From the NCBI RefSeq assembly GCF_003576315.1, contig NZ_QWFZ01000039.1, forward strand, positions 272,663 to 336,662: 64,000 nt of DNA, given 5' to 3'. Source of the DNA: Henriciella mobilis. GTDB taxonomy: Bacteria > Pseudomonadota > Alphaproteobacteria > Caulobacterales > Hyphomonadaceae. The position numbers and the translations under genes are program-made. Positions within the stretch are counted from its first letter, which is position 1. Each line of letters begins with the position of its first letter. A model generated the notes under the pieces. The model did not search any database. It was not told where the DNA came from and saw only the letters and a program-made list of their open reading frames with translations. Shown here piece after piece: positions 1 to 8,952 of this stretch.

Positions 1-2
1 CG

Positions 3-1616
3 GGCGGCCAGAGCCTCGTCGAGGGACTTCGCAATGCGCGCAAGGACCTGCAGAGGGGCGGCGGCAAGCTGTCGATCAGCCAGTCGGACGAAACCCCGTT
101 CGAAGTCGGCAAGAACCTCGCGACCTCGCCGGGCAAGGTTGTTTACCGCAATCCGCTGATCGAGCTGCTGCAGTTCGAGCCGTCGACGAAGTCTGTTCAC
201 GCCCGGCCGCTGCTGATCTTCCCGCCCTGGATCAACAAGTACTACATCCTCGACCTGCGCGAGGAAAACTCGATGATCCGGTGGCTCACCGAGCAGGGCA
301 TCACCGTCTTCGTCGTGTCCTGGCGCTCGGCAGATGAGGAGACCAAGGACTATACCTGGGACGACTATGTGAAGAATGGCGTGCTCGCCGCACTTCATGA
401 AGCAACGACCCAGACCGGTTCGGACTCCGTCAATGCCGTCGGTTACTGTATCGGCGGCACGCTGCTGACCAGCGCGCTGGCCTATATGGGAAAGACCGGC
501 GACAAGCGGATCAATTCAGCCACTTATTTCGCCTCTCAATCGGACTTCACCGATGCCGGCGACCTCATGGTCTTCACTGACGAGAATGCGCGCGCCCAGA
601 TCGACGCGATAATCGAGGACAATGACGGCATCATGCCGGGCTCGGTCATGGCCGAGACGTTCAACTGGCTGCGGCCGGTCGATCTCGTCTGGCGCTACGT
701 GGTCGACAATTACATGCTGGGCAAGAAGCCCCGCCCCTTCGACCTGCTCTACTGGAACTCCGACCAGACGAATATTCCGGGCCATATCCACCAGACCTAT
801 CTGAACGCTCTCTACGGCCGCAATGAACTGGCAGAGGGCAAGTTCAAGGTGTTCGGCGAGACGGTGAACATGGGGGATATCAAGATCCCCGTGACGATCC
901 AGGCGAGCCGCGAAGACCATATCTGCCCGTGGCACTCCATCTATCGCGCGGCCCGCAAGTTCGGCGGCGACGTCAATTTCGTGCTGGCCGGATCAGGCCA
1001 CATTGCCGGCGTGGTAAACCATCCGCGCGCGGAGAAATATCAGCACTGGACCAATCCGGACCTGCCCGCAACGCCGGAAGCCTGGCTCACGGGCGCCGAA
1101 GAGACCAAAGGCTCCTGGTGGCCGAGCTGGCTTGAATGGCTGGAGCCCAAATCGGGTGAGATGGTCCCGGCAAACCCCGTGCCCGACCGCAAGCTGGGCG
1201 CGGCGCCCGGCACCTATGTGAAGATGCGCCTCAGCGCCATCTCGGCAGGAGCGAAGCCGGATACGACTTATTGCGATCCGTTCGAGGCCCCAAAACCCGC
1301 TCCGGCCAAGAAACCTGCGGCCAGCCGGAAATCGACAGCCGCGTCAAAGCCAGCGGCTGCCAGCCGTCCGAAGACCGCAGCCGCTTCGAAGAAAACCACG
1401 AGCAAGACAGCCGCGCCCGCAAGGAAGAAGACTGCAGCTTCGAACAGCAAGCCGAAGTCCACAAAACCCGCTGCCAAGAAGGCATCGGCGGCCAAGAAAG
1501 CCTCAACCGGCGCAAAGGCCGCGCCTGCGAAGAAGAAGGCACCCGCCTCGAAGAGCAAGGCGGGCAAGTCCGGTCAGGGGAAGAGCGGCAGAAGCACGTC
1601 CAACCCGAGCGCCTGA
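3..1616 (+). CDS. phaC: Class I poly(3-hydroxyalkanoate) synthase, 5'-truncated, with basic C-terminal tail
   Basis: Polymerises 3-hydroxyacyl-CoA into PHA granules in the cytoplasm. The frame is open from the first codon of the window, so the start lies upstream; 537 residues are visible. The alpha/beta-hydrolase core has the lipase-like box GYCIGG with nucleophile Cys at 447-449, Asp in REDHIC at 915-917 and His in GSGHIAG at 999-1001, so the triad is intact. After the usual PhaC end (about 1285) there is an extra tail of about 110 residues rich in Lys, Ala, Ser and Pro (AAKK/APAKK-type repeats), resembling histone H1 or the PhaM/phasin DNA-binding tails. Such a tail is not part of the standard class I enzyme. 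The 3' end overlaps convergent argC by 43 bp. Identification is secure; the role of the tail is inferred. Confidence 0.95.
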   Translation, partial: GGQSLVEGLRNARKDLQRGGGKLSISQSDETPFEVGKNLATSPGKVVYRNPLIELLQFEPSTKSVHARPLLIFPPWINKYYILDLREENSMIRWLTEQGITVFVVSWRSADEETKDYTWDDYVKNGVLAALHEATTQTGSDSVNAVGYCIGGTLLTSALAYMGKTGDKRINSATYFASQSDFTDAGDLMVFTDENARAQIDAIIEDNDGIMPGSVMAETFNWLRPVDLVWRYVVDNYMLGKKPRPFDLLYWNSDQTNIPGHIHQTYLNALYGRNELAEGKFKVFGETVNMGDIKIPVTIQASREDHICPWHSIYRAARKFGGDVNFVLAGSGHIAGVVNHPRAEKYQHWTNPDLPATPEAWLTGAEETKGSWWPSWLEWLEPKSGEMVPANPVPDRKLGAAPGTYVKMRLSAISAGAKPDTTYCDPFEAPKPAPAKKPAASRKSTAASKPAAASRPKTAAASKKTTSKTAAPARKKTAASNSKPKSTKPAAKKASAAKKASTGAKAAPAKKKAPASKSKAGKSGQGKSGRSTSNPSA

Positions 1617-2617
1617 TCCCAGCCCATCATCAGGTTGAGGTTCTGGATTGCCTGGCCGCTTGAGCCTTTGACGAGATTGTCGATCACACCGAACACGATT
1701 ACCCGGCCGGATGCCCGGTCCGGAAAGACGCCGATCCGGCACTCATTCGTGCCACGCACATGGCGCGTATCCGGCGGCGGTGAGCCGAGCGGAAGGACGG
1801 TCACGAAGGGCTGGCTCTTGTAGGTCTGTACAAGGGCCGCATGGATGGCGTCTGCATCGCCGCGCACATGGCAGGTCACCATTTCGCCGCGCGCCATCGG
1901 GATTAGGTGCGGGGTGAACGTCACCTCGACCGAATTGTCACCGGACATCAGCCGCAGTTCCTGCTCGATCTCCGGCGTATGCCGGTGGGTGCCCACCCCA
2001 TAGGCATGGACGCCTTCGGTCACCTCGCAGAACAGGTTTCCTTCCTTCAGGCCACGGCCAGCCCCGGATGCCCCGGACTTGGCGTCGATGACGATCGTGT
2101 CCGTATCGATGACGAGCGGGTTCATCAGCGGCAGAAGGACGAGCAGGACCGCGGTCGGGTAGCAGCCCGGACACGCCACGAGGTCGGCCCCGGCGATCTT
2201 GTCGGCATAAAGCTCACTGAGCCCATAGACGGCATTGGCAGTCCGCTCTGGCGCAAGGTGCTCGCGGCCATAGGCAGCCGAATAGGCCTTCGCATCACGG
2301 AAACGGTAGTCAGCAGACAGGTCGACCACTTTCACATGCGATGGAAGCGTTTCAATCAGCTCCTGGCTGGTGCCATGCGGCAGACAGCCGAACGCCACGT
2401 CCACCTCGTCCCAGCGAACATCATCCGACGTTACAACATCGAGGTCATAGGCCCCTGAAAGATGTGGAAAAATTTCCGACAGGCGCTTGCCCGCCAGCGC
2501 GTTGCCAGTGGCCGCGACGGCTTCGACCTTCGGATGGTTCCGGAGCAGGCGCACAGTCTCTGCGCCAGTGTATCCGGATGCGCCGAGTATGGCGGCTTTC
2601 AGAACGGATTGAGTCAT
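1574..2617 (-). CDS. argC: N-acetyl-gamma-glutamyl-phosphate reductase
   Basis: Third step of arginine synthesis: NADPH-dependent reduction of N-acetylglutamyl phosphate to the semialdehyde. The 347-residue protein has the family's usual length. The N-terminal Rossmann motif GASGYTGAE is at about 12-20 and the catalytic cysteine is in CPGCYPT (Cys152). The C-terminal signature GSSGQAIQNLNLMMG is present. The start is ATG, preceded by a strong purine-rich Shine-Dalgarno (GAGGGGAGGG). It lies downstream of rplM-rpsI on the same strand, but a terminator after rpsI (2643-2679) suggests separate or reduced co-transcription. Its last 14 codons overlap the phaC 3' end on the other strand. Confidence 0.96.
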   Translation of the reverse strand: MTQSVLKAAILGASGYTGAETVRLLRNHPKVEAVAATGNALAGKRLSEIFPHLSGAYDLDVVTSDDVRWDEVDVAFGCLPHGTSQELIETLPSHVKVVDLSADYRFRDAKAYSAAYGREHLAPERTANAVYGLSELYADKIAGADLVACPGCYPTAVLLVLLPLMNPLVIDTDTIVIDAKSGASGAGRGLKEGNLFCEVTEGVHAYGVGTHRHTPEIEQELRLMSGDNSVEVTFTPHLIPMARGEMVTCHVRGDADAIHAALVQTYKSQPFVTVLPLGSPPPDTRHVRGTNECRIGVFPDRASGRVIVFGVIDNLVKGSSGQAIQNLNLMMGWDQALGLDVLLPLFP

Positions 2618-2642
2618 GGCCCTCCCCTCTCATGCTTTCAGG

Positions 2643-2679
2643 CAAAGAAAAAGGGCGCTCCCGGAAAGAAGCGCCCTTT
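2643..2679 (-). terminator. Rho-independent terminator of rplM-rpsI
   Basis: On the minus strand a perfect 10-bp stem (AAAGGGCGCT / AGCGCCCTTT, 2650-2679) with a 10-nt loop is followed directly by a T-rich run (TTTTCTTT). It begins 25 bases after the rpsI stop codon and sits before the argC start, so it should end the ribosomal protein transcript. Confidence 0.85.
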
Positions 2680-2704
2680 CGAACAATCTGGTTGCCCGTA
2701 CGGC

Positions 2705-3190
2705 CTAGCGCTTCGAGAACTGGAAGCTGCGGCGTGCTTTCGCACGGCCATACTTCTTGCGCTCGACCGTCCGCGGGTCGCGGGTCATGAAGCCGAACGG
2801 CTTCAGGACGGCACGCAGGCCCGGCTCATAATTGACCAGAGCGCGGGCAATCCCGTGACGAACGGCGCCAGCCTGCCCCGAAAGGCCCGAGCCCTTCACC
2901 GTGCAGATGACGTCGAACTGGGTGCGGCGGTCCGCTTCGACCAGCGGCTGTTCGATCACCATGCGCAGCACCGGGCGAGCGAAATACTGCTCCTGGTCCT
3001 TGCCGTTGACGGTGATCTTGCCGGTGCCCGGCTTGATCCAGACGCGGGCGGTGGCCGACTTGCGGCGGCCGGTGCCATAGGCGCGGCCAAGCTCGTCGAT
3101 CTTCGGCTCAACAACCACAGCCTCTTCGGCCGCAGCTTCACCACCGGTGACGGATTTCAGGTCTTCAAGCGAATTGGCTGTATCGGACAT
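2705..3190 (-). CDS. rpsI: 30S ribosomal protein S9 (uS9)
   Basis: Small-subunit ribosomal protein whose C-terminal tail reaches the P-site tRNA. The family core runs from about residue 35 ([15 protein letters not shown]) to the invariant end [11 protein letters not shown]. The first 30 or so residues (acidic and Ala-rich) are an extension commonly seen in alphaproteobacterial S9. It starts 5 nt after the rplM stop, with no clear Shine-Dalgarno of its own, consistent with translational coupling in the usual rplM-rpsI operon. Confidence 0.97.
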   Translation of the reverse strand: MSDTANSLEDLKSVTGGEAAAEEAVVVEPKIDELGRAYGTGRRKSATARVWIKPGTGKITVNGKDQEQYFARPVLRMVIEQPLVEADRRTQFDVICTVKGSGLSGQAGAVRHGIARALVNYEPGLRAVLKPFGFMTRDPRTVERKKYGRAKARRSFQFSKR

Positions 3191-3195
3191 GGTGA

Positions 3196-3660
3196 TCAGT
3201 CGACTCTCTGATTCTTTTCATTCATCGACGCGAAGTCGACGGATTCTGGTTTCTGGGCTTCGTGCGGATGCTCGGCGCCGGCATAGACGCGCAGCTTCGA
3301 CAGCTGCTGGCGGGCCAGCGGGCTTTCACCCGGCATCATCCGCTTGACGGCGAGCTCGATGGCCCGCTCCGGGAAACGGCCAGACAGGATCTTGCCGGCC
3401 GTCGTTTCCTTGATTCCACCCGGATATCCGGTGTGGCGGTAATAGGTTTTGTCGCGAAGCTTGTTGCCGGTGAAACGGGCCTTCTCCGCATTGATGATGA
3501 CGATGTGATCGCCGGTATCGATGTGCGGCGTAAAGTCAGCGCGATGCTTGCCCCGCAGCCGCTTGGCGACATATGAAGCAAGACGACCGACAACGACATC
3601 TGTCGCATCGATGACGATCCACTTGTTCTCCACGTCAGCTGGTGCGTTATAAGTCTTCAT
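3196..3660 (-). CDS. rplM: 50S ribosomal protein L13 (uL13)
   Basis: Large-subunit assembly protein, first gene of the rplM-rpsI operon. I chose the ATG at 3660 ([14 protein letters not shown], 154 residues) over one 21 bases upstream because it matches the conserved family N-terminus and follows GAGGAG. Hallmarks include [17 protein letters not shown] and the [11 protein letters not shown] segment. A divergent gene starts only 36 bp away, so the operon promoter must lie in that short gap or inside the divergent gene. Confidence 0.97.
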   Translation of the reverse strand: MKTYNAPADVENKWIVIDATDVVVGRLASYVAKRLRGKHRADFTPHIDTGDHIVIINAEKARFTGNKLRDKTYYRHTGYPGGIKETTAGKILSGRFPERAIELAVKRMMPGESPLARQQLSKLRVYAGAEHPHEAQKPESVDFASMNEKNQRVD

Positions 3661-3696
3661 TGCTCCTCGGGAGCCTCTCATTCGGAGTGTTGGAAT

Positions 3697-4728
3697 ATGT
3701 TCAAGCGCCCGCGTTTAAGCGCGCAGACCTTCCCTGTCAACGCAGGGATCGCCGGTTTCCTGCTTTTCTATGCCGCGTCTTGCTCAGGTCCGCAAGAGCC
3801 CGAACAACCGGCGCCGGAGTCTGGCGTTACAGAAGCGCCCGGCACAGCTGAAACGACAGATCAGGCCGCCACAGAACCCGATACGCTGCCCGCCGTCTGG
3901 ATGACGCGGGAGCTCGACTTCCCGGTCAGAAGCATTGGCCTTGCCGGCGGCGCCGGCTCGACATTCGCCGTCGCTTATGATGGCGCCGGCCTCCAGGTCT
4001 TCAACTTCGACGGCGAGCGCATTTCCGAAGTATCCGACCATGACGTCGCCGCGCTCGCCCAGGGCCGCTACATGTTGCTGTCCGGCACTCCAGTCACGCT
4101 CTATCCCGGCATCGATGCCGAGGGCGAGCTGAAAGTCTGGCTGCATGGCGGGGGCATCCAACCGGCCATAGAGTATGACCTTCGCGGCGCCGAAGGCTCT
4201 TCGCTCGCCGGCATCTGCGCCGCCGAGCCAGCCGACCGCGACTCAGCCCTGCTGCGCATCGCCTACTGGACCGAGGCATCCCCGGCGGTGCTCGAAATTG
4301 GTGATCTCGTCGAAAGCGGTGGCGAGCTTGAGTGGCAGAAGAGCAGTGATGTCTCAGTCAGCGAACCCATCGAAGCCTGCACCTTTATTGCAGACCAGCC
4401 GCAGACCTTCGCCGCGCCGGTGGCCGGGGCTTCGGGGCTCAAACGCCTCGGCCGTGAGACGCTCGTGACACTCGGCGCCGATGGCCGGCTCGATGTCAGC
4501 GTCGATGGCGGCGATGTGACCCGCTATGACGTCATCGACGGGATCACCGTCGTGGTACCCGACCAGCCAAAAGCCATTGCCGCGACCGGCGATGCCCGCA
4601 GCGGAGGCTATCCCGGCGGGCTGATCGTGCTGGGCGGCGATATTGAGCCGGGCGACCACCGGGTCGTCATGGTCGACCCGAGCAAGGTTACGCTGACGCC
4701 GCTGACTGAGGCTGCTGTCGGGCAGTAA
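3697..4728 (+). CDS. Putative secreted lipoprotein of unknown function (possible beta-propeller)
   Basis: 343 residues. A basic N-terminus and hydrophobic stretch ([13 protein letters not shown]) end in a weak lipobox-like AASC, then a Pro/Glu/Thr/Ala-rich linker of about 45 residues typical of envelope-anchored proteins. The rest is rich in short beta-like repeats (for example [19 protein letters not shown]) vaguely reminiscent of phytase-type propellers, but I do not recognise a family. GGAGT precedes the ATG by about 10 bases. It is divergent from rplM, and its 3' end overlaps convergent ctaA by 41 bp. Coding potential is clear; function is unknown. Confidence 0.75.
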   Translation: MFKRPRLSAQTFPVNAGIAGFLLFYAASCSGPQEPEQPAPESGVTEAPGTAETTDQAATEPDTLPAVWMTRELDFPVRSIGLAGGAGSTFAVAYDGAGLQVFNFDGERISEVSDHDVAALAQGRYMLLSGTPVTLYPGIDAEGELKVWLHGGGIQPAIEYDLRGAEGSSLAGICAAEPADRDSALLRIAYWTEASPAVLEIGDLVESGGELEWQKSSDVSVSEPIEACTFIADQPQTFAAPVAGASGLKRLGRETLVTLGADGRLDVSVDGGDVTRYDVIDGITVVVPDQPKAIAATGDARSGGYPGGLIVLGGDIEPGDHRVVMVDPSKVTLTPLTEAAVGQ

Positions 4729-5737
4729 GCCAGACCAGCCTTACGGACGCCACGAACACGGCGACGCCAAGCGCCTGGTGCAGGATGGCGAGTTTCAGCG
4801 GCGCGCCGTTCACCAGCGTAATGATTCCCCATGCCGCTTGCAGCGTGACCAGCGTTGCAAGCGTCGCGAACTCCCGTGCGCCCGGCTTGCCATACCGCAT
4901 GACCAGGACGGCCAGTGACAGGCCCCATATGACATAAGCCAGAAGGCGGTGATTGAATTGCGTCGCTTCGCGCCCTTCGAACAGGCTGCGCAGACCAAGC
5001 TCGGCATGGAAATAGTGAGACGGTACAAGTTCGCCAGCCATGAGCGGCCAGTCGGTATAGGTCCGCCCGGCATCGAGCCCGGCGACCAGCGCGCCGCTCG
5101 CCATCTGCAGGAAGATCAGGCCGAGCATCAGCACCGACACCAGCTTCAGCCGCGATGAGACGGCGAGCCCTTCCCGTCTGCCAAGGTCAAGCCACAGCCA
5201 GACCGTATACCCGATGATCACCAGCGCGAGGACGAAATGGGTCGCCAGCCTGTAGGGCGCGACATCCAGCCGCTCGGTCTCCCCGATCCCGCTGGACACC
5301 ATCCACCAGCCAATCGCACCTTGCAGGCCACCCAGTGCGATCAGGCCCAGAAGGTGGCCCGCGAGCGGCTTCGTCAGCCAGCCTTTCAGCCAGAACCAGG
5401 CAAAGCCACCAATGGCGACGAGGCCGATCAGCCGGCCGAACAGGCGATGGCCCCATTCCCACCAGTAGATGTACTGGAACTCGGCCATCGTCATGTTGAA
5501 ATTCTGTTGCTGGAATTCGGTGGTCTGCTGGTACTTCGCAAATTCGCTCGCCCAGGCGTCCGCGCCGATGGGTGGCAGGGCGCCGCTGATCGGGTCCCAC
5601 TCGGTAATCGACAGGCCGGAATCGGTCAGGCGTGTCATCCCGCCAATCAGGATCATGGCGTAGACCATGACGGCAATCAGGATCAGCCAGCGGCGAATCC
5701 AGAGTGCGGCGATATCACTTTTTGCAGCTTGCCTCAT
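4688..5737 (-). CDS. ctaA: Heme A synthase (COX15/CtaA)
   Basis: Membrane monooxygenase that oxidises heme O to heme A for aa3-type oxidase; it complements the ctaB-ctaG operon at 44.6-52.5 kb. The 349-residue protein has about eight hydrophobic segments. Signatures are LIGGMTRLTDSGLSITEW near residue 30-50, EWGHRLFGRLIG (heme-ligand His), QGAIGWWMVSSG, and the second-half FNHRLLAYV His motif. This is the alphaproteobacterial/mitochondrial COX15 type rather than the short Bacillus CtaA. It stands alone, divergent from the DUF2842 gene. Confidence 0.95.
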   Translation of the reverse strand: MRQAAKSDIAALWIRRWLILIAVMVYAMILIGGMTRLTDSGLSITEWDPISGALPPIGADAWASEFAKYQQTTEFQQQNFNMTMAEFQYIYWWEWGHRLFGRLIGLVAIGGFAWFWLKGWLTKPLAGHLLGLIALGGLQGAIGWWMVSSGIGETERLDVAPYRLATHFVLALVIIGYTVWLWLDLGRREGLAVSSRLKLVSVLMLGLIFLQMASGALVAGLDAGRTYTDWPLMAGELVPSHYFHAELGLRSLFEGREATQFNHRLLAYVIWGLSLAVLVMRYGKPGAREFATLATLVTLQAAWGIITLVNGAPLKLAILHQALGVAVFVASVRLVWLTARQQPQSAASA

Positions 5738-5810
5738 GCGCCCCTATCTGACGTGAACCACCGCATCTGCAAGCGGCCAAGGCGTCGCATCCCGCAGTTT
5801 GTTGCAGTTC

Positions 5811-5816
5811 AAGGAG
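5811..5816 (+). promoter_or_regulatory. Shine-Dalgarno that fixes a TTG start
   Basis: AAGGAG lies 6 nt before the TTG at 5823. An in-frame TTG upstream (5799) has no such signal, so translation of the DUF2842 gene most likely starts at 5823. Confidence 0.75.
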
Positions 5817-5822
5817 AAGACA

Positions 5823-6014
5823 TTGCGCAAGATCGTCGCCGGAATCACCCTGCTTGCCTTCATCGCACTGTGGATATTCCTCGCGGCCACCATCGGCACG
5901 CGCATCACAGGCGCGCCGGATTGGCTGCAGCTGGTCTTCTATGTCATTGCCGGGGTCGCCTGGGTCATCCCGCTGCGCCCGCTGATGCGCTGGATGAATT
6001 CGCGCCCGTCCTGA
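5823..6014 (+). CDS. DUF2842 family small membrane protein
   Basis: 63 residues from a TTG start, two transmembrane helices (about 5-25 and 35-55) and a short basic C-terminus (RPLMRWMNSRPS). It matches the pattern of the small alphaproteobacterial DUF2842 family, of unknown function. Its TGA stop abuts the convergent TGA of the next gene inside a single TGATCA (6012-6017), so the two genes are separated by zero bases. Confidence 0.75.
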   Translation: MRKIVAGITLLAFIALWIFLAATIGTRITGAPDWLQLVFYVIAGVAWVIPLRPLMRWMNSRPS

Positions 6015-6995
6015 TCAGCTGTCCTTGGGCTTGTCGGGATCGTCGGACAGGCTGCTCGCCTTCCGCCTGAGACGCGCAAACATCTCGGCCGGGTCATTGC
6101 GGCGCGGATCGTCCGGGTCGAGATCATCGGTACCGGTTTCGTCGTCAGCCTCGCCTGTCGCCTCAGCTTCAGTCTCGCTGCCGCCTGGTTCCGCGTCGTC
6201 CTTATCCTCGTCCCCCTTGAAGGCTTCAGCCACTTCAGGCGGAAGCGTATCGGCGACTGGTTCCTCATCTTCATATTCCGGCGCAGGCGGCCTGAACCCA
6301 TCGGCAGTTACGCCAGTCAGGTCGATCAGCGCCGTCTCGCCGCCAATCAACGTCCGTCCCGGCTCAACCAGGATCTTGCCTTCCAGCGGCACAAAGACAT
6401 CACACCAGCCACCCAGCCGGCGCGTGCCGATGGTCTTGCCGGCGGTAACCCGGTCTCCCGCGTCCGCGCGCGTTTCAAGCCGCGGCCCGAGACCGCCTGT
6501 CGCGACACGCAGGCCGACCGGAACGGAATCGCCTTCTATCGCGAAGTACAGCACTTCCAGGCCGGCGGAATCTGGCTGCATCGCTGCGAAGGCTTCGGCG
6601 GCGCCTTCCTCACGAACGAGGTGATCGATGGTGCCCTCGACCGGGGCGTGGATGTTGTTGGAGGAAAAGGGCGAGGATGAAATCCGCACCCGCATGGCCG
6701 GCTCGCTCATGCGAAGCTCCTCTGGCGGATCGGCTTCCTCGATCGAGACGACGACCCCATCGCAGGGTGCGATCACGAGGCCGGGCTCGTCAGGGCTGAC
6801 GCGTTCGGCTGTGCGGGTTGCGAAAAGCAGGACAAGGCCAGGAATGAAGGCCAGCCAGAAAAGCGGGCCCCACAGCATGCCGAGCAGAATGCCGAGCAAC
6901 CACGCCGCGAGAAAGCCGACAATGCCTTCCAGGTCGAACCCGCTCTGGAACCAGGGAAATGTCCTGTCTGCGACTGACTTGCTCTTCTTGGCCAT
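6015..6995 (-). CDS. Phosphatidylserine-decarboxylase-fold protein lacking catalytic residues
   Basis: 326 residues from ATG 6995 (preceded by GGAAGGA), starting 17 bases after the ABC exporter stop, so probably co-transcribed. Two N-terminal membrane helices (about 25-58) lead into a PSD-like domain: TAERVSPDEPGLVIAPCDG aligns with the family's ERVTP..LVISPADG, and AGKTIGTRRLGGWCDVFVP with AGERFGLIRFGSRLDVFLP. The Asp (Asp79) is kept, but the His of HVNRAPV is Asn113 (NNIHAPV) and the Ser that forms the pyruvoyl group in FGSR is Gly196 (LGGW). Self-cleavage should therefore be impossible. A disordered acidic tail of about 75 residues (Asp/Glu-rich) follows and ends in a basic stretch. Likely a pseudoenzyme with a lipid-binding or structural role, not an active decarboxylase. 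Confidence 0.8.
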   Translation of the reverse strand: MAKKSKSVADRTFPWFQSGFDLEGIVGFLAAWLLGILLGMLWGPLFWLAFIPGLVLLFATRTAERVSPDEPGLVIAPCDGVVVSIEEADPPEELRMSEPAMRVRISSSPFSSNNIHAPVEGTIDHLVREEGAAEAFAAMQPDSAGLEVLYFAIEGDSVPVGLRVATGGLGPRLETRADAGDRVTAGKTIGTRRLGGWCDVFVPLEGKILVEPGRTLIGGETALIDLTGVTADGFRPPAPEYEDEEPVADTLPPEVAEAFKGDEDKDDAEPGGSETEAEATGEADDETGTDDLDPDDPRRNDPAEMFARLRRKASSLSDDPDKPKDS

Positions 6996-7012
6996 CTTGT
7001 CCTTCCGTAATC

Positions 7013-8860
7013 CTATTCGGCGACAGCAGCGAGTTTGTCCCTCGCGGCCTGGCGCTCCCACATGCGGGCATAGGTGCCATCTTGAGCTAAAAGCCTAGCA
7101 TGAGACCCGCGTTCCACGATACGGCCTTCTTCAAGAACGATAATTTCGTCCGAGTTCTGCACGGTTGAGAGGCGGTGCGCGACCGTCAGCGTCGTCCGCC
7201 CCTTCGCGGCCTCGTCGAGCGCGTCCTGCACGGCCGCCTCAGTTGCGCTGTCGAGCGCTGATGTCGCTTCATCAAGGACGAGGACCGCCGGATCGGCCAG
7301 GATGACGCGCGCAATTCCGACACGCTGCTTCTCGCCACCCGACAGCTTCAGACCACGCTCGCCGACACGCGTTTCCCAGCCATCCGGCAGGGACTGAATA
7401 AACGGAAGCAGCTGGGCGCGCCGGGCGGCATTCTCGAGATTCTCAAGGCTCGCATCGGGACGCGCATACGCAATGTTCGCGCGGATCGTGTCATTGAACA
7501 GGACGACATCCTGCGGCACCAGGCCGAGCGCGCCGCGCAGGGAAGCCTGGGTCAGGTCCCGCACATCCTGTCCGTCGACCAGCACCGCGCCGTCATCCAC
7601 ATCGTAGAACCGGAACAAAAGCTTCAGCAGCGTGGACTTGCCAGCCCCGGACGTGCCGACAAAGGCGACCTTCTTGCCTGGCTCGACCTCGAAGGAGATG
7701 TCGCGGACGCCGACCGCTCTCGCATCATGGGTGAAAGCCACATTGCGGAACTCGACACGGCCCTCCGGATCGGTGAGCGCATGGGCGTCCGGCTTGTCGG
7801 CGACTTCCGGCACCATGCCGAGCAGCCCGTGCAGTTTTTCAAGGTCAACCGCGCCTTGCTTGATCTCGCGCCAGGCAAACCCGAGAATGTTCAGCGGCGC
7901 ATAAAGGCTCAACAGGACCAGCATGACTGCCGTCAGGTCCCCGACCTCCATTGTGCCCTGCTTGTAGTTCCAGGCTGACAGCGCGAGCACGGCCAGCAGG
8001 CCGGCATTCATGATGAAAGCCTGGACCCCGTTCAGCAGGTACATGCTGCGCATCGCCTCGACATAGCGCTCATTGTAGCGCCGCATCGCATCGTCATAAC
8101 GGCTGGTCTCGCGCTCTTCGGCGGCGAAAGCCTTGACGGTTTCGAAATTGGTCAGCGTGTCGATGGAGACCGCCCGCAACTCCGTGTCGGCCCGGTTCAT
8201 GCGCCGGCGCTGGCGCACGCGCCATTCGGTGATGATCACCGTGGCAACGATATAGATGGCCACGGTACCGACGGCGATCAGGGAGAGACGGATATCATAG
8301 GCGACACCGAGGGCGATGGCGGCCAGCGTCAGCCGCACGAAGGTCGGACCGATATTGAAGGCGAGGAAGCGGATCAGATAGTCCACCGCCGAGGCCGCCC
8401 GCTCGATGACACGGTTCAGCGCGCCGGACCGCCGCGTCTGGTGAAAGGCCAGCGACAGGGACTGGGCATGGCCGAACGCATCGACGCAGGCGATCCGCTG
8501 CGCATCCTGGCTGACCGGGCTGAAAAGAGCGTCGCGCGCCTGCGGCAAGGCGGCGGCGAGAAAGCGAAGGCCGATAGCCAATGCGATCCAGGCCAGCGCC
8601 ACCATGAGCGGCTGCGCCTCGGCGCCTTCCCGTCCGGCCACCTTGTTGATCGCATCGCCAAGTATGATGGGCGAGATGACTTCCAGCACAGCGGCGGCCA
8701 GCGTCAGCACGATGGCAATCCCCATGACGGGGCGCCATTTCGACAGTTCCGGCCGCCAGAGCAGCTTCAGAATGCGCGCTATGGACTTCCCCAGGCCGCC
8801 ATCCGCGCTGTCGATCTTGTCATTATCGGGTTCACCAGCCATCGTCTTCATGGGCGCCAT
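7013..8860 (-). CDS. Atm1/HMT1-type ABC exporter (fused membrane-ATPase half-transporter)
   Basis: Half-transporter of about 615 residues: six membrane helices, then one nucleotide-binding domain with Walker A GTSGAGKST, Q-loop LVPQDVVLF, signature LSGGEKQR, Walker B VLVLDEATS and H-loop AHRLST. LSLAFHQTRRSGALNRVIERA and ETVKAFAAEERE are typical of the Atm1/HMT1 subfamily, which exports glutathione conjugates or sulfur species for Fe-S and heavy-metal homeostasis. glutathione genes (gor, gshA) elsewhere in the window fit this. The start is uncertain: ATG at 8860, 8851 or 8842, none with a strong Shine-Dalgarno. The PSD-fold gene follows by 17 bases. Confidence 0.9.
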   Translation of the reverse strand: MAPMKTMAGEPDNDKIDSADGGLGKSIARILKLLWRPELSKWRPVMGIAIVLTLAAAVLEVISPIILGDAINKVAGREGAEAQPLMVALAWIALAIGLRFLAAALPQARDALFSPVSQDAQRIACVDAFGHAQSLSLAFHQTRRSGALNRVIERAASAVDYLIRFLAFNIGPTFVRLTLAAIALGVAYDIRLSLIAVGTVAIYIVATVIITEWRVRQRRRMNRADTELRAVSIDTLTNFETVKAFAAEERETSRYDDAMRRYNERYVEAMRSMYLLNGVQAFIMNAGLLAVLALSAWNYKQGTMEVGDLTAVMLVLLSLYAPLNILGFAWREIKQGAVDLEKLHGLLGMVPEVADKPDAHALTDPEGRVEFRNVAFTHDARAVGVRDISFEVEPGKKVAFVGTSGAGKSTLLKLLFRFYDVDDGAVLVDGQDVRDLTQASLRGALGLVPQDVVLFNDTIRANIAYARPDASLENLENAARRAQLLPFIQSLPDGWETRVGERGLKLSGGEKQRVGIARVILADPAVLVLDEATSALDSATEAAVQDALDEAAKGRTTLTVAHRLSTVQNSDEIIVLEEGRIVERGSHARLLAQDGTYARMWERQAARDKLAAVAE

Positions 8861-8952
8861 ATGGGGCCAAATGCAGCTTAGGAACAGAGGATTACTGGCA
8901 CGAATCCCTGCATCACGATACATGCCCTGCCGTCGATCTTGAGGAAGACAGA

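Noticed and set aside
6015..6995. Annotation as an active phosphatidylserine decarboxylase
   Set aside because: The pyruvoyl-forming Ser and catalytic His are replaced by Gly and Asn, so the usual activity is not supported.
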